Assembly (NCBI GenBank): GCA_001660395.1
Contig: LXWE01000002.1
Span: 62,001-126,000 of the forward strand
Source of the DNA: Alteromonadaceae bacterium XY-R5
GTDB taxonomy: Bacteria > Pseudomonadota > Gammaproteobacteria > Enterobacterales > Alteromonadaceae
Direction: 5' to 3'
Length of the DNA stretch: 64,000 bases
The notes below the pieces were generated by a model. It had not been told where the DNA came from and did not search any database. It saw only the letters and a program-made list of their open reading frames with translations. A program made the position numbers and the translations under genes. This document shows, in pieces, positions 28,865-37,142 of the stretch. How positions within the stretch are numbered: position 1 is the stretch's first letter; each line of letters begins with the position of its first letter.

Positions 28865-29818
28865 ATGATTAAAGTGGCACTTGCCGGCGCAGGCGCGTTT
28901 GGTCAAAAGCATTTAGACGCCATCAAAAACATCGATGACGTAGAGGTAATCTCCCTAATTAGCCGTAACCTGGAAGCTACCCAGGAAACGGCAAAAAAAT
29001 ATGGCATTCCTCACGCCACAACAGAACTTGCTGAAGCACTGGCACTGCCAGACTTAGATGCAGTCATTTTGTGTACGCCTACACAAATGCATGCCGAGCA
29101 ATCGATTCAGTGTATGAAAGCCGGTAAACACGTACAGGTAGAAATTCCGCTGGCAGATAGCCTGGCGGGCGCCGAAGCTGTGTATAAGCTGCAACAGGAA
29201 ACAGGCCTGGTGTGCATGGTGGGTCATACCCGTCGTTTTAACCCGTCACACCAATATGTGCACAATAAAATTGTCGCTGGTGAGCTGAATATCCAGCAGA
29301 TGGATGTGCAAACGTACTTCTTCCGTCGTACCAACATGAATGCCCTGGGGCAGGCGCGTTCATGGACAGATCACCTGCTGTGGCACCATGCTGCCCACAC
29401 GGTAGATTTGTTCCAGTACCAGACAGGCGAGACGGTGACTATTGCCAATGCCATCCAGGGGCCTAAGCACCCGGATCTGGGCATTGCCATGGATATGTCG
29501 ATTCAGCTGCGTACCGAGTCAGGCAAGATTTGTACATTGTCGCTGTCGTTTAATAACGATGGCCCGCTAGGTACTTTCTTCCGTTACATCTGTGATAACG
29601 ACACATACATTGCCCGTTACGATGACCTGGTAAACGGTAAAGAAGAGCCAATCGATGTGTCTCATGTAGATGTATCCATGAACGGTATCGAGTTGCAGGA
29701 TCGTGAATTCTTCGCCGCTATCCGCGAAGGTCGTGAGCCAAATTCCAGCGTTGCCAAAGTGTTCCCGTGCTATAAAACCCTGCACGATCTTGAACAGCAA
29801 CTGGAAGGTCAACAGTAA
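28865..29818 (+). CDS. ligC: 4-carboxy-2-hydroxymuconate-6-semialdehyde dehydrogenase
   Basis: 317 residues; AGGAGAAAACG precedes the ATG. It is a Gfo/Idh/MocA-family oxidoreductase: N-terminal Rossmann motif VALAGAGAFGQKHLDAI, the catalytic EIPLADS region (usual EKP replaced by EIP) near residue 97, and the C-terminal block WTDHLLWHHAAHTVDLFQYQ. These features, the length and the neighbours match Sphingobium LigC, which oxidises the ring-cleavage product of protocatechuate with NADP+ to 2-pyrone-4,6-dicarboxylate. Its substrate requires a 4,5-dioxygenase (LigAB) that is not found in this window. Confidence 0.92.
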   Translation: MIKVALAGAGAFGQKHLDAIKNIDDVEVISLISRNLEATQETAKKYGIPHATTELAEALALPDLDAVILCTPTQMHAEQSIQCMKAGKHVQVEIPLADSLAGAEAVYKLQQETGLVCMVGHTRRFNPSHQYVHNKIVAGELNIQQMDVQTYFFRRTNMNALGQARSWTDHLLWHHAAHTVDLFQYQTGETVTIANAIQGPKHPDLGIAMDMSIQLRTESGKICTLSLSFNNDGPLGTFFRYICDNDTYIARYDDLVNGKEEPIDVSHVDVSMNGIELQDREFFAAIREGREPNSSVAKVFPCYKTLHDLEQQLEGQQ

Positions 29819-30804
29819 TGCAGCGTCTGTTAGCCGGACAACAGGTTAACGCCATGGGGCTGGGGTGTATGAACCTCAGCCACGCTTATGGTCAGCCACC
29901 GTCAGAAGACGATGGCGCCAAAGTGTTACTGGCAGCCTTAGAGGCCGGAGTTACCCATTTTGATACTGCTGCACTGTACGGTTTTGGCAAAAACGAAACC
30001 CTGCTGGGCAAGGTATTAAAAAGCCATCGGGACAAGTTCTTTCTGGCCAGTAAATGCGGTATGACAGGCGTGGATGGTAAGCGCGTGATTGATGGTCGTC
30101 CTGACACCATCAAACAGACCATTGAAGAAGGTTTAAGCCGCTTACAAACCGAGGTGATTGATCTGTATTACCTGCACCGCTGGGATAAGAATGTGCCTGT
30201 CGAAGACAGCGTCGGCGCCCTGGCGGATTTGGTAAAAGCAGGCAAAATTAAGGCCATTGGTTTGTCGGAAGTGTCGGCTGATACCCTGCGTAAAGCCCAC
30301 GCGGTACATCCCATTGCTGCGGTACAAACTGAGTACTCTTTATGGACCCGTAACGCGGAAATCGCGATGCTGGATACCTGTAAAGAACTGGGTGCCGCCT
30401 TTGTGGCGTTCTCACCGCTGGCTCGTGGCTTTTTAGGCGGGAAAATGCAGGCCAATATGGACTGGGTGAAAGGCGATATCCGTGCTGGAATGCCGCGTTT
30501 TCAGCCTGATGCATTGGCCCATAATTTAAGCCTGTTGCCACCTCTGCAAGCCATTGCCGATGAACTGGGTTGCACCCTGGCGCAGCTGAGTCTGGCCTGG
30601 GTATTGGCCCAGGGCGAGCATGTGCATGCGATTCCCGGCACTACGTCAGTCAAGCATCTGCAAGACAATATGCAGGCCGCTAACATTGTACTGTCTGCCG
30701 AACAAGTGGCGAAAATCAATGCTGCCTTTGATGACAAACAGGTGCAGGGGCCGCGCTATCCCGCGCCGACTCAGGCCGAAATTGACACTGAAGAATTCGC
30801 CTGA
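29818..30804 (+). CDS. Aldo/keto reductase
   Basis: 328 residues. Its ATG overlaps the stop codon of ligC (TAATG), implying translational coupling. The AKR tetrad is visible: Asp in THFDTAALYG, Tyr in ALYGFGKNE, Lys in FFLASKCGM and His in YLHRWD. The C-terminal NADPH-binding loop (IPGTTSVKHLQDNM) is normal. The family reduces aldehydes and ketones. In this operon it may act on an aromatic aldehyde upstream of protocatechuate or on a semialdehyde intermediate; no such enzyme is part of the textbook pathway, so its role is open. Confidence 0.88.
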   Translation: MQRLLAGQQVNAMGLGCMNLSHAYGQPPSEDDGAKVLLAALEAGVTHFDTAALYGFGKNETLLGKVLKSHRDKFFLASKCGMTGVDGKRVIDGRPDTIKQTIEEGLSRLQTEVIDLYYLHRWDKNVPVEDSVGALADLVKAGKIKAIGLSEVSADTLRKAHAVHPIAAVQTEYSLWTRNAEIAMLDTCKELGAAFVAFSPLARGFLGGKMQANMDWVKGDIRAGMPRFQPDALAHNLSLLPPLQAIADELGCTLAQLSLAWVLAQGEHVHAIPGTTSVKHLQDNMQAANIVLSAEQVAKINAAFDDKQVQGPRYPAPTQAEIDTEEFA

Positions 30805-30826
30805 TCGTTAAGTATTAATTACTCAT

Positions 30827-30865
30827 AAAAAATGCGCCTCTAGGTTTGTCCGGGGCGCATTTTTT
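30827..30865. terminator. Bidirectional terminator after the lig operon
   Basis: AAAAAATGCGCC and GGCGCATTTTT form a stem of about 11 bp around a 15-nt loop, with A-run and T-run for both directions. It lies between the convergent aldo/keto reductase and deaminase genes. Confidence 0.88.
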
Positions 30866-30882
30866 GTGTCTGGGATGGATGG

Positions 30883-32016
30883 TTAGGCCATTTTCGGCAG
30901 CCATTGATTGGCGTAGGTATCCAGCTTTGTCAGGTACCTGGCTTTTTGATGATCGCTTATCCAGCTTGCCTCAAAGGCATTGCGGGCCAGCGAAACCAGT
31001 TCAACGGCGCTCAACTGACTGCGCTTTTGCGCATTAATAAAGGTTTCGTTGAGGTAATTTCCGCTCATATAGGCCGGATCATCTGAGTTTAGCGTGACGT
31101 TCAGGCCTGCATTCAGCATGGTTCTGACCACATCCACAGGCTTTCCATCCTGGATTGAGGTGCCCGATGAGCCGGGGCAGACGGTCAGGTAAAGACCATT
31201 ATCTTTAACCAGCTTTATCAGTTCCGGCGAGTCAATGACATTACCGCCATGATCAATCCGATCAACCTGTAATTGTTCAACCGCCTGACGAATATGCTCG
31301 TGAATATCCTTTTGGTTTAAATCGCAATGCACAGTCACGCGCAAACCTTCTTCCCGCGCGCGTTTGAACACGGCGGAAAATTTATTCGGTGGGTTGTCTT
31401 TTTCATCTGAATCCAGCCCTACACCTACCAGATATTCTTTATAGGGCAGGGCGGCTTCGAGGGTTTGCATGGCGGAGTCGGCAGTTAACTCACGCAGGAA
31501 ACACATGATTAACTGGGAGTCGATGCCCCACAGCTTTTGGCCGTCTTTCTGGCCTCGGGTCAGGCCTTTGATCACAGTCTCAAAGGCGATACCGTTGCGC
31601 ATATGTTGTTGAGGGTCGAAGAACATTTCAACATACAGAATATTCTGACTGGCGGCCTTTTTCAGATAGGCCAGCGTCAGCTCATAGAAATCCTGCTCGG
31701 TTTTAAGCACTGCGGTGCCTTCGTAATAGACTTCAAGAAAGCTTTGCAGATCATGTATGCGTTGATAGCTGGCGCGCATTTCTTCTACTGAACGATAAGG
31801 CAAACGCAGCCCATTACGTTTGGCCATGCGAAACTTCATATCCGGCTCCAGGGTGCCTTCTATGTGCAGGTGCAGTTCGGCTTTGGGCAACCCCTGAATA
31901 AATGCCTGCATCAGATGCGTTGGTGACGCAGCAGCGGCCAGTAAGGTGCGCGGAAACAGAGAGGCGCTGCCAGAACCAATAAGGGCCGATTTAAGTAATG
32001 CACGTCTGGTTATCAT
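30883..32016 (-). CDS. Adenine/adenosine deaminase with Tat-type signal peptide
   Basis: 377 residues. The start MITRRALLKSALIGSGSASL has a twin-arginine motif (TRRALLK) followed by a hydrophobic stretch and an AAAA cleavage-like region, so export is predicted; this is unusual because the family is normally cytoplasmic. The mature part starts like adenine deaminases (KAELHLHIEGTLEPD; metal His-49 and His-51), followed by VTVHCDLNQ, the catalytic region DRIDHGGNVIDSP and TLNSDDPAYM with the metal Asp. The IEGTLEP and SDDPAY forms favour adenine over adenosine as substrate. It is monocistronic. A periplasmic purine salvage role is inferred. Confidence 0.88.
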   Translation of the reverse strand: MITRRALLKSALIGSGSASLFPRTLLAAAASPTHLMQAFIQGLPKAELHLHIEGTLEPDMKFRMAKRNGLRLPYRSVEEMRASYQRIHDLQSFLEVYYEGTAVLKTEQDFYELTLAYLKKAASQNILYVEMFFDPQQHMRNGIAFETVIKGLTRGQKDGQKLWGIDSQLIMCFLRELTADSAMQTLEAALPYKEYLVGVGLDSDEKDNPPNKFSAVFKRAREEGLRVTVHCDLNQKDIHEHIRQAVEQLQVDRIDHGGNVIDSPELIKLVKDNGLYLTVCPGSSGTSIQDGKPVDVVRTMLNAGLNVTLNSDDPAYMSGNYLNETFINAQKRSQLSAVELVSLARNAFEASWISDHQKARYLTKLDTYANQWLPKMA

Positions 32017-32247
32017 AATTATTCTCTTGTGCTAGGGGAAAAGATCTATTCTGACGTGGTGAATTATTTTTCGTCAATTCTGCCTGTCTCGCAATAACGG
32101 GAGTTTATCGTTCATCCGTGTCGGCAGTTAATACCAGATATCGCCGCAACCGCCAGCCGTTAGCAAAAAAGCCTAGATAGGGCGGGTAGTTAGGGAGTAA
32201 ATGACGTAAGCTAGCAGAGTAAAAGTAGTCATCCTAAAGGAACCAAA

Positions 32248-33051
32248 ATGGCAATTGAATGGGTAATTAGCTTTCTTCTGTTGGGCGCCTTTGTCGGCGT
32301 CTTTGCTGGCATGCTGGGTATCGGCGGCGGCGGTATTTTGGTGCCTGTATTAGGCATGATTTTCGCGCAAATGGGCTTTGCCGAAGAGCGAATCATGCAC
32401 CTTGCTCTGGGCACCTCTATCGCGTCGATTATCGCTACGTCTTTTGCCAGTATGCGCGCCCATCATAGTCATAGTGCTGTGCTTTGGCCCATCGTTAAAC
32501 GCCTCACCCCAGGGATCATTGTCGGCACATTGGTGGCAACCTATTTCGCTGCCCATATCAGTAACCAGATTTTGGTGGTGATCTTTGCTGTTTTTATGGC
32601 CTATCTGTTTGTGCAAATGTTTTTTCAAAAGCAACCTGACAGTAGCGGATTGTCGGCTTCGCCGCGGGAACTGGTTGCCGCCGGTGGCGTGATCGGCGGT
32701 ATCTCTGCGCTGGTCTCTATCGGCGGTGGCGCGTTGACTGTACCCTATCTGGTCTGGCGCAACTGCGATGTGAAAAAGGCCATCGGCACGTCATCTGCGG
32801 TGGGGTTTCCGATTTCGATAATGGCAACTATCGGCTATGCCATAAATGGCTGGCATGAAACTGACACCAGCCAGTGGATCTTCGGTTTTGTGTATGTGCC
32901 AGCCGTATTACTGATTGCCATTACCAGCACCTTTACCGCACCGCTGGGGGCCAAACTTGCGCACAAACTGCCAGTTAAAGTGCTTAAACGCGTGCTGGGC
33001 GCATTGATTCTGGTGCTTAGCTTAAAACTGCTATGGCAGATTTGGGGCTAG
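32248..33051 (+). CDS. TauE/SafE-family membrane permease
   Basis: 267 residues with seven to eight membrane segments and AAAGGAACC before the ATG. The two repeated family motifs are clear: GMLGIGGGGILVPVLGM in the first half and GALVSIGGGALTVPYLVWRN with KKAIGTSSAVGFP in the second. The TauE/SafE (DUF81) family exports sulfite, sulfoacetate and other organic anions, and a few members import. It is a single gene without sulfonate genes beside it. Substrate unknown. Confidence 0.93.
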   Translation: MAIEWVISFLLLGAFVGVFAGMLGIGGGGILVPVLGMIFAQMGFAEERIMHLALGTSIASIIATSFASMRAHHSHSAVLWPIVKRLTPGIIVGTLVATYFAAHISNQILVVIFAVFMAYLFVQMFFQKQPDSSGLSASPRELVAAGGVIGGISALVSIGGGALTVPYLVWRNCDVKKAIGTSSAVGFPISIMATIGYAINGWHETDTSQWIFGFVYVPAVLLIAITSTFTAPLGAKLAHKLPVKVLKRVLGALILVLSLKLLWQIWG

Positions 33052-33321
33052 TTAGGGGAGGGGTATTTCAATCTTGCAGGAGAGATTGCAGTGTTGTAAT
33101 GATGTTCTAATGGATTTTAAGATTAGCTAGTGAGAACCAGAGCATTTTTCTATTAGTTCTATGCACTACAGATAGTGTTGTAGACAATCGGGTTGCCACC
33201 AAATTTGCTGATTATTCCAAATGTTGGTCGGTATATAGTAAGTAGTATTTTTGGTAAATCGGTCCGTTTATTAAGTGTCATTCTTTGTCATTTTTTAGAC
33301 TAAACATTTTATGGAAGAGGT

Positions 33322-33780
33322 ATGTTTGTAAAGATTTTAAAGGGAATTGGTATCGCGTTTTTGTCGCTTGTTGTCTTATTCGTTTGTGTTGGTATTTGGA
33401 GCTTCTACAAATCTTCAGAATATGAAAATACCGCAATTCCCTATTTGGAAATTGCAATTCGGGATATTTCCGGTTGGGATAAACAGGTGATGGCGGGCTA
33501 TATGACCGCATCTGTTGTTGACACGGTAAGCGATGATGATCTGACGGTGATAGTTGGGGCGTTATCCAAGATGGGTAAGCTGCAGAGTCTGGGGGATTAT
33601 CAATTTACTGATGTATCGTCTAAAGCCATAGTTGGGGCAGAATCGGGGACTTTTGTTACTTATGTTGTTCCCGCTCACTATGAAAATGGGGATGCGACAA
33701 TAACAGTCACATTGAAAGAAGAAGGCGATAGTTTCTCGGTCTATCGTTTTAACCTGAATTCTCTGACTCTATTAAAGTAG
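33322..33780 (+). CDS. Hypothetical membrane-anchored protein
   Basis: 152 residues, not recognised. One N-terminal membrane segment (GIGIAFLSLVVLFVCVGIWSF, about 8-28) is followed by a soluble domain of alternating beta-strand pattern (TFVTYVVPAHYENGDATITVTL), which is probably periplasmic. AGAGG lies close to the ATG. The region 33060-34100 is more AT-rich than its surroundings, which may indicate a later insertion. It is followed by another small membrane protein gene on the same strand. Confidence 0.72.
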   Translation: MFVKILKGIGIAFLSLVVLFVCVGIWSFYKSSEYENTAIPYLEIAIRDISGWDKQVMAGYMTASVVDTVSDDDLTVIVGALSKMGKLQSLGDYQFTDVSSKAIVGAESGTFVTYVVPAHYENGDATITVTLKEEGDSFSVYRFNLNSLTLLK

Positions 33781-33842
33781 TCGTGGTGGGTATTAGGTCG
33801 AAACTACCGGGTATAACATGACTATTCTTAGGCTTGGTAAAC

Positions 33843-34100
33843 ATGGATTGGACTAAGCTAAAAATCCGAGTGCTGGGACTGCTTTGTTCATTACCTTTTG
33901 CCAGCTTATTTGGTTACGGCGTGTTTTTTATTGTGACTTATATCCAGGAATGGCAGGGCACAAATGTAGCCATGTATTTGGGCACAGGGGTAAGCACAAT
34001 TTTCTTACTTTCGGGTTTGCTGAGGCCACATGTCTATATTGGTATTTTTAATTTGTTGAGATGGCTTGGCAAGGTCGCGGATGTATTCAGTATTTTCTAG
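33843..34100 (+). CDS. Small hypothetical membrane protein
   Basis: 85 residues from the ATG at 33843 (TAGG about 10 bases upstream); a TTG three codons earlier is possible. Two membrane segments are visible (LCSLPFASLFGYGVFFIVTY and MYLGTGVSTIFLLSGLL). No family is recognised. It is probably co-transcribed with the preceding hypothetical gene, about 60 bp away. Confidence 0.62.
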   Translation: MDWTKLKIRVLGLLCSLPFASLFGYGVFFIVTYIQEWQGTNVAMYLGTGVSTIFLLSGLLRPHVYIGIFNLLRWLGKVADVFSIF

Positions 34101-34126
34101 TCTTGTTGAAAGACGTTCGGCAATAA

Positions 34127-34153
34127 AAAAGAGAGCTTGAAGCTCTCTTTTTT
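34127..34153. terminator. Bidirectional terminator
   Basis: AAAAGAGAGCT-TGA-AGCTCTCTTTT, an 11-bp perfect stem including A and T runs. It separates the small membrane protein gene (plus) from the MFS gene (minus). Confidence 0.9.
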
Positions 34154-34178
34154 TGTGACTGTTGAAACGGAAAACGGC

Positions 34179-35381
34179 TTACACCATCACATTCCTGCGT
34201 TGTAACTGCGTCATGCTGATGACGGTAATCATGCTCATCACCAGCGCCAGCATGCCGAAGTATTGGAATGATTCTGCCGGTGAGCCAGTTTGAGCAACCA
34301 CGGCAGCGAAGGCCAGGGTGCTGACAAACTGACCCAGAGCGAAAGTAGATTGCCACATGCCTGTACCACGACCACGGTTATGGAAATCCAAATCACGCAT
34401 GGCCCATGTCAGCATAGTGGGCAGCAGCATACCTGCGCCAAATTGATTGATGAACCCAGAGGCGACAAACAAATAACCGTTGCTGGCATGGGACATACAG
34501 AAGAATCCGATGGCCAGGATAGTAAATTCAGCCGTGATCAGCTTATGCAGGGCGAATTTCTTGTGGGCGAAGCGATAGAAAATTGCCCCGGCAGGTACGC
34601 CTAAGCTGGCCAGTGATAGCATCACACCTGTCATCAAGGTCGATTTAATTTCGAAGCTACTGTTTAACGCACTGCTCATATTGAACTGCAGAATATAAAA
34701 CAGCACTGCACCTATCAGCGAAAAGAAGCAGACCTTGAGCATATGGCCCCAGGGAAATTGGGAAGCATTGTTGTTGGACTGATCGGACGAAGCTGCTTTG
34801 GGCTTTTCTTTCACTTCCCAGGTAAAGAGTACAATGCCGATCACCAGTAACAGGCTCAGGCCATATAAGGCGAACGGACCACGCCAGCCAAAACTGCCCA
34901 GGGCACCGGCAAGGGGGAATAAACACATGGCTGAAATGGACGCGGTTGCAGCCTGACTGCCGAGCCACTTGTCACGCTGATCATGGCTAAAGTAGTCGCC
35001 TATCAGGGTGGTAGACGCCACTATGACCACTGCCTCGCAAATACCCACGCCAATTCGGCTAATGTAAATTGCGACAAAATCATCCAGTAACAGCGGCGCT
35101 AAACCGCAGCCGGCGTAAACTATCATGGCCCAAATCAGGATCCGGCGGCGGCCGAACTTATCCGCAATTAACCCCGCCAGCGGTGAGAACACGGCAATAC
35201 ATAAGGCGGGTACCGATAACAAACTCGGGATCCAGTAATTGGCATTGGGCACGTCTTTAAACTGTTCCATCAGCGCCGGTACTATCGGTGCCAGCAACAC
35301 AGCCCCCATGACAGACAAGACGATGGGTAAGATCAGTGTGAGCCCCTGTATGGTGCCCGCAGTTCGAGTTGATTCAGTCAT
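34179..35381 (-). CDS. MFS transporter
   Basis: About 400 residues from MTESTRTAG (35381); two further ATG codons and a GTG up to 35390 are in frame and the ribosome binding site does not decide. Twelve hydrophobic segments are present. The MFS A-like motif between helices 2 and 3 is GLIADKFGRRRILIWAM, and a second motif GDYFSHDQRDKWLGSQ follows helix 4. This resembles drug:H+ antiporter or aromatic acid/organic acid transporters. It lies in the catabolic neighbourhood and next to the DenD-like gene, so uptake of the pathway substrate is possible. Preceded by a 45-residue ORF on the same strand, 38 bases from its start. Confidence 0.85.
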   Translation of the reverse strand: MTESTRTAGTIQGLTLILPIVLSVMGAVLLAPIVPALMEQFKDVPNANYWIPSLLSVPALCIAVFSPLAGLIADKFGRRRILIWAMIVYAGCGLAPLLLDDFVAIYISRIGVGICEAVVIVASTTLIGDYFSHDQRDKWLGSQAATASISAMCLFPLAGALGSFGWRGPFALYGLSLLLVIGIVLFTWEVKEKPKAASSDQSNNNASQFPWGHMLKVCFFSLIGAVLFYILQFNMSSALNSSFEIKSTLMTGVMLSLASLGVPAGAIFYRFAHKKFALHKLITAEFTILAIGFFCMSHASNGYLFVASGFINQFGAGMLLPTMLTWAMRDLDFHNRGRGTGMWQSTFALGQFVSTLAFAAVVAQTGSPAESFQYFGMLALVMSMITVISMTQLQRRNVMV

Positions 35382-35419
35382 AAACATCACTCACTGGTGT
35401 TGGAGCATAGCCAATTTTG

Positions 35420-35557
35420 CTATTCGGCTTGCTCAGCGGAGAGATTCGAGGTGAGCTGACTGGCATGCTGCTGGTCATCACTCACGGCAAGTGAAGGCTG
35501 CTCCTGTTCCTGAGCATCATGTAAATTGATAAATAGTTCGGTAAACAGATAAAGCAT
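35420..35557 (-). CDS. Predicted small protein (45 aa) upstream of the MFS gene
   Basis: An ORF of 45 codons starts at ATG (35557) with a near-perfect ribosome binding site GGAGGTG six bases upstream, the best in this part of the window. It reads MLYLFTELFINLHDAQEQEQ at the start, followed by an acidic, Gln/Ser-rich tail ending SAEQAE. There is a short amphipathic or hydrophobic N-terminus and no known family. It ends 38 bases before the MFS start on the same strand, so it may be a leader ORF or a small partner of the transporter. Evidence is the ribosome binding site, the position and the absence of any other gene here. Confidence 0.5.
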   Translation of the reverse strand: MLYLFTELFINLHDAQEQEQPSLAVSDDQQHASQLTSNLSAEQAE

Positions 35558-35670
35558 ATTGCACCTCCAGCATCAGAATACACACAGTGGTTATGTGGCA
35601 GAAATTTGTTATCTAGATGTGAAGTATTTGTAACATTGATAGGTGGGAGGCGCAATATCAGAATGGGCGA

Positions 35671-35712
35671 TATGCGGCCAGTTACCTGCGAATAAGTAAC
35701 TGAATCCGCATA
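35671..35712. repeat. Long interrupted stem-loop between MFS leader and denD-like gene
   Basis: TATGCGG (35671-35677) pairs with CCGCATA (35706-35712), and CAGTTAC (35679-35685) pairs with GTAACTG (35696-35702), enclosing a 10-nt loop. The two helices stack across a small internal bulge. No T-run follows on either strand, so it is not a simple terminator; it may be an RNA processing or stability element, or a dyad for a regulator. Confidence 0.55.
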
Positions 35713-35742
35713 GATTATTGGAACTGAAGCAAATGAGAGAGA

Positions 35743-36684
35743 TTACCGCTGAGTGAGGCTTAACCCCTTGCGCACCAGTTCTTCGATACTGCCATCATGA
35801 CGGAATCCGGCCTTTTCTGCTGCAGGTGTAAACAGCGGCGGCTGAGCGCCAAAGCCGGCTTCTAACTCCGGTTCAGGCTGCCAGCTAAGTAATGATGCTG
35901 ATACTCCGGTTTGAGTGAGAATTTCGTCCGTCAGGCCTTTCATACTTACCCGCAATGCCGGCAGGGTAACCGCGCGCGATACCGGCATTTTATCGGATTT
36001 AAGCAGTGCTCCCCAGGCCAGGTTCGCGGCGCATTGTTGTACCGACATTAACCACATGGTGGCGGACTCTGATACCGGACTGACAAAGGCTTGCTGCTGG
36101 CTGAGCAAATGAAACACGTTGCTTAAAAACGCTGACTTCAGACCATTCGGGGCAAGTGGCCGGGCTATGATCCCGGGTAAACGCACCGTGACACTGTCCA
36201 CCAGTCCGCGACGACTTAAATCCATCAGCGCCAGCTCAGCCATCGCCTTGTGGGCACCGTAAGTCATGGCCGGCACTATGGGGGAAGTGTCATCGACCTG
36301 TGCCGGCATGGGGGCGCCCAATACCGCTATGGTGCTGGTAAACACGATGCGTGGGCAGTTGTCCTGAGCCGCAGCGCGTTCGAACAGTGCCAGCGTCGCA
36401 TCCAGATTCACTTGCTTAGACAACGCCGGATTTTGCTCTGCCGCTCCACCGGGAACGGCAGCCAGGTGAAATAAAAAGTCGCAGGGCTTAGAGAACGCAT
36501 CATGCAACAGGGCCGGATCCTGTAATCCCCCCGTGAGTTTAGTTACGCGGTTATGCTGACTCAGCCAGTTATCGGCAAACTGGTGATCAATCAGGACTAA
36601 ATGCCAGTCTGTATCTGCCAGTAATCGTTCACACAAGTGGCGGCCAACAAAGCCTCCTGCACCAGTAATAATTGCTCTTTTCAT
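35743..36684 (-). CDS. NAD-dependent epimerase/dehydratase, D-erythronate dehydrogenase-like
   Basis: 313 residues from the ATG at 36684, chosen for the GAGGT five bases upstream; the frame is open further up but without coding character. It is an extended SDR: GAGGFVGRHLCERLL at the N-terminus, HLAAVPGGAAEQNP, the catalytic Ser region FTSTIAVLGAP and YGAHK (Tyr and Lys). The block VRLPGIIARPLAPNGLKSAFLSN is typical of the DenD group, which oxidises D-erythronate with NAD+. No erythronate kinase gene (DenK) is nearby, so the true substrate may be another sugar acid or hydroxy acid of the adjacent catabolic operon. Confidence 0.8.
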   Translation of the reverse strand: MKRAIITGAGGFVGRHLCERLLADTDWHLVLIDHQFADNWLSQHNRVTKLTGGLQDPALLHDAFSKPCDFLFHLAAVPGGAAEQNPALSKQVNLDATLALFERAAAQDNCPRIVFTSTIAVLGAPMPAQVDDTSPIVPAMTYGAHKAMAELALMDLSRRGLVDSVTVRLPGIIARPLAPNGLKSAFLSNVFHLLSQQQAFVSPVSESATMWLMSVQQCAANLAWGALLKSDKMPVSRAVTLPALRVSMKGLTDEILTQTGVSASLLSWQPEPELEAGFGAQPPLFTPAAEKAGFRHDGSIEELVRKGLSLTQR

Positions 36685-37142
36685 CTTAACCTCTCGGCAT
36701 TGGGCGAACACACCTCGCCACCAAATTGACCGCATCTTGCGGGGCACCAGAAAAATCACCTGATATGAGAAAACCTCACTTAGTGTGTGAGAGAGACGTT
36801 TTCGTCGACGTCAGGCGGTGTTATCTCCCGATCTATATTCAGACTAAATCCATGGATTTTTGAATGCATATCGGTTTCATAAATAGACTCTATTTGTAAA
36901 TTAAATGTTTGTTTTATTAACAATTTATATTGACGCTAATTGTGAGCGTATGCAATAGTCAATTGCATAGCTATGCAAAATTAAACCTGCTTTGGAAGCC
37001 TTTATTTATAGGGTTGTGGTATGAGAAAAGTTTTTCATACTTATCTTTTTGGTAGTTTTAATGAACGTTAAATCAATATTTTTACACGTGTTTTTGCCCC
37101 GGTAAGGGCAAGCGGAAACGTCAAATTTGGGAGTAATTGTTA
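36685..37142. promoter_or_regulatory. Divergent control region of the seven-gene catabolic operon
   Basis: About 460 bp without a gene, AT-rich at 36840-37080. A candidate -35 TTGACG is at 36930-36935, followed by the palindromic operator at 36949-36978 over the expected -10 position, which suggests repression. The transcript leader to the FAH start would be about 165 nt. GGGAG lies nine bases before the ATG at 37143. Confidence 0.6.
36949..36978. promoter_or_regulatory. Operator array of three TATGCAAT half-sites
   Basis: TATGCAAT (36949-36956) is the exact reverse complement of ATTGCATA (36962-36969), and TTGCATAGCTATGCAA (36963-36978) is a perfect 16-bp palindrome sharing that middle half-site. 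Three half-sites in alternating orientation at promoter distance are a strong operator signal. The LacI-type regulator at 38456-39493 inside the operon is the natural candidate to bind it (inference). Confidence 0.65.

Noticed and set aside
36938-36948. AATTGTGAGCG, identical to the left part of the E. coli lac operator
   Set aside because: An 11-base match to half of one operator is weak, the right half does not match, and the TATGCAAT palindromes beside it are a better operator. Treated as coincidence.
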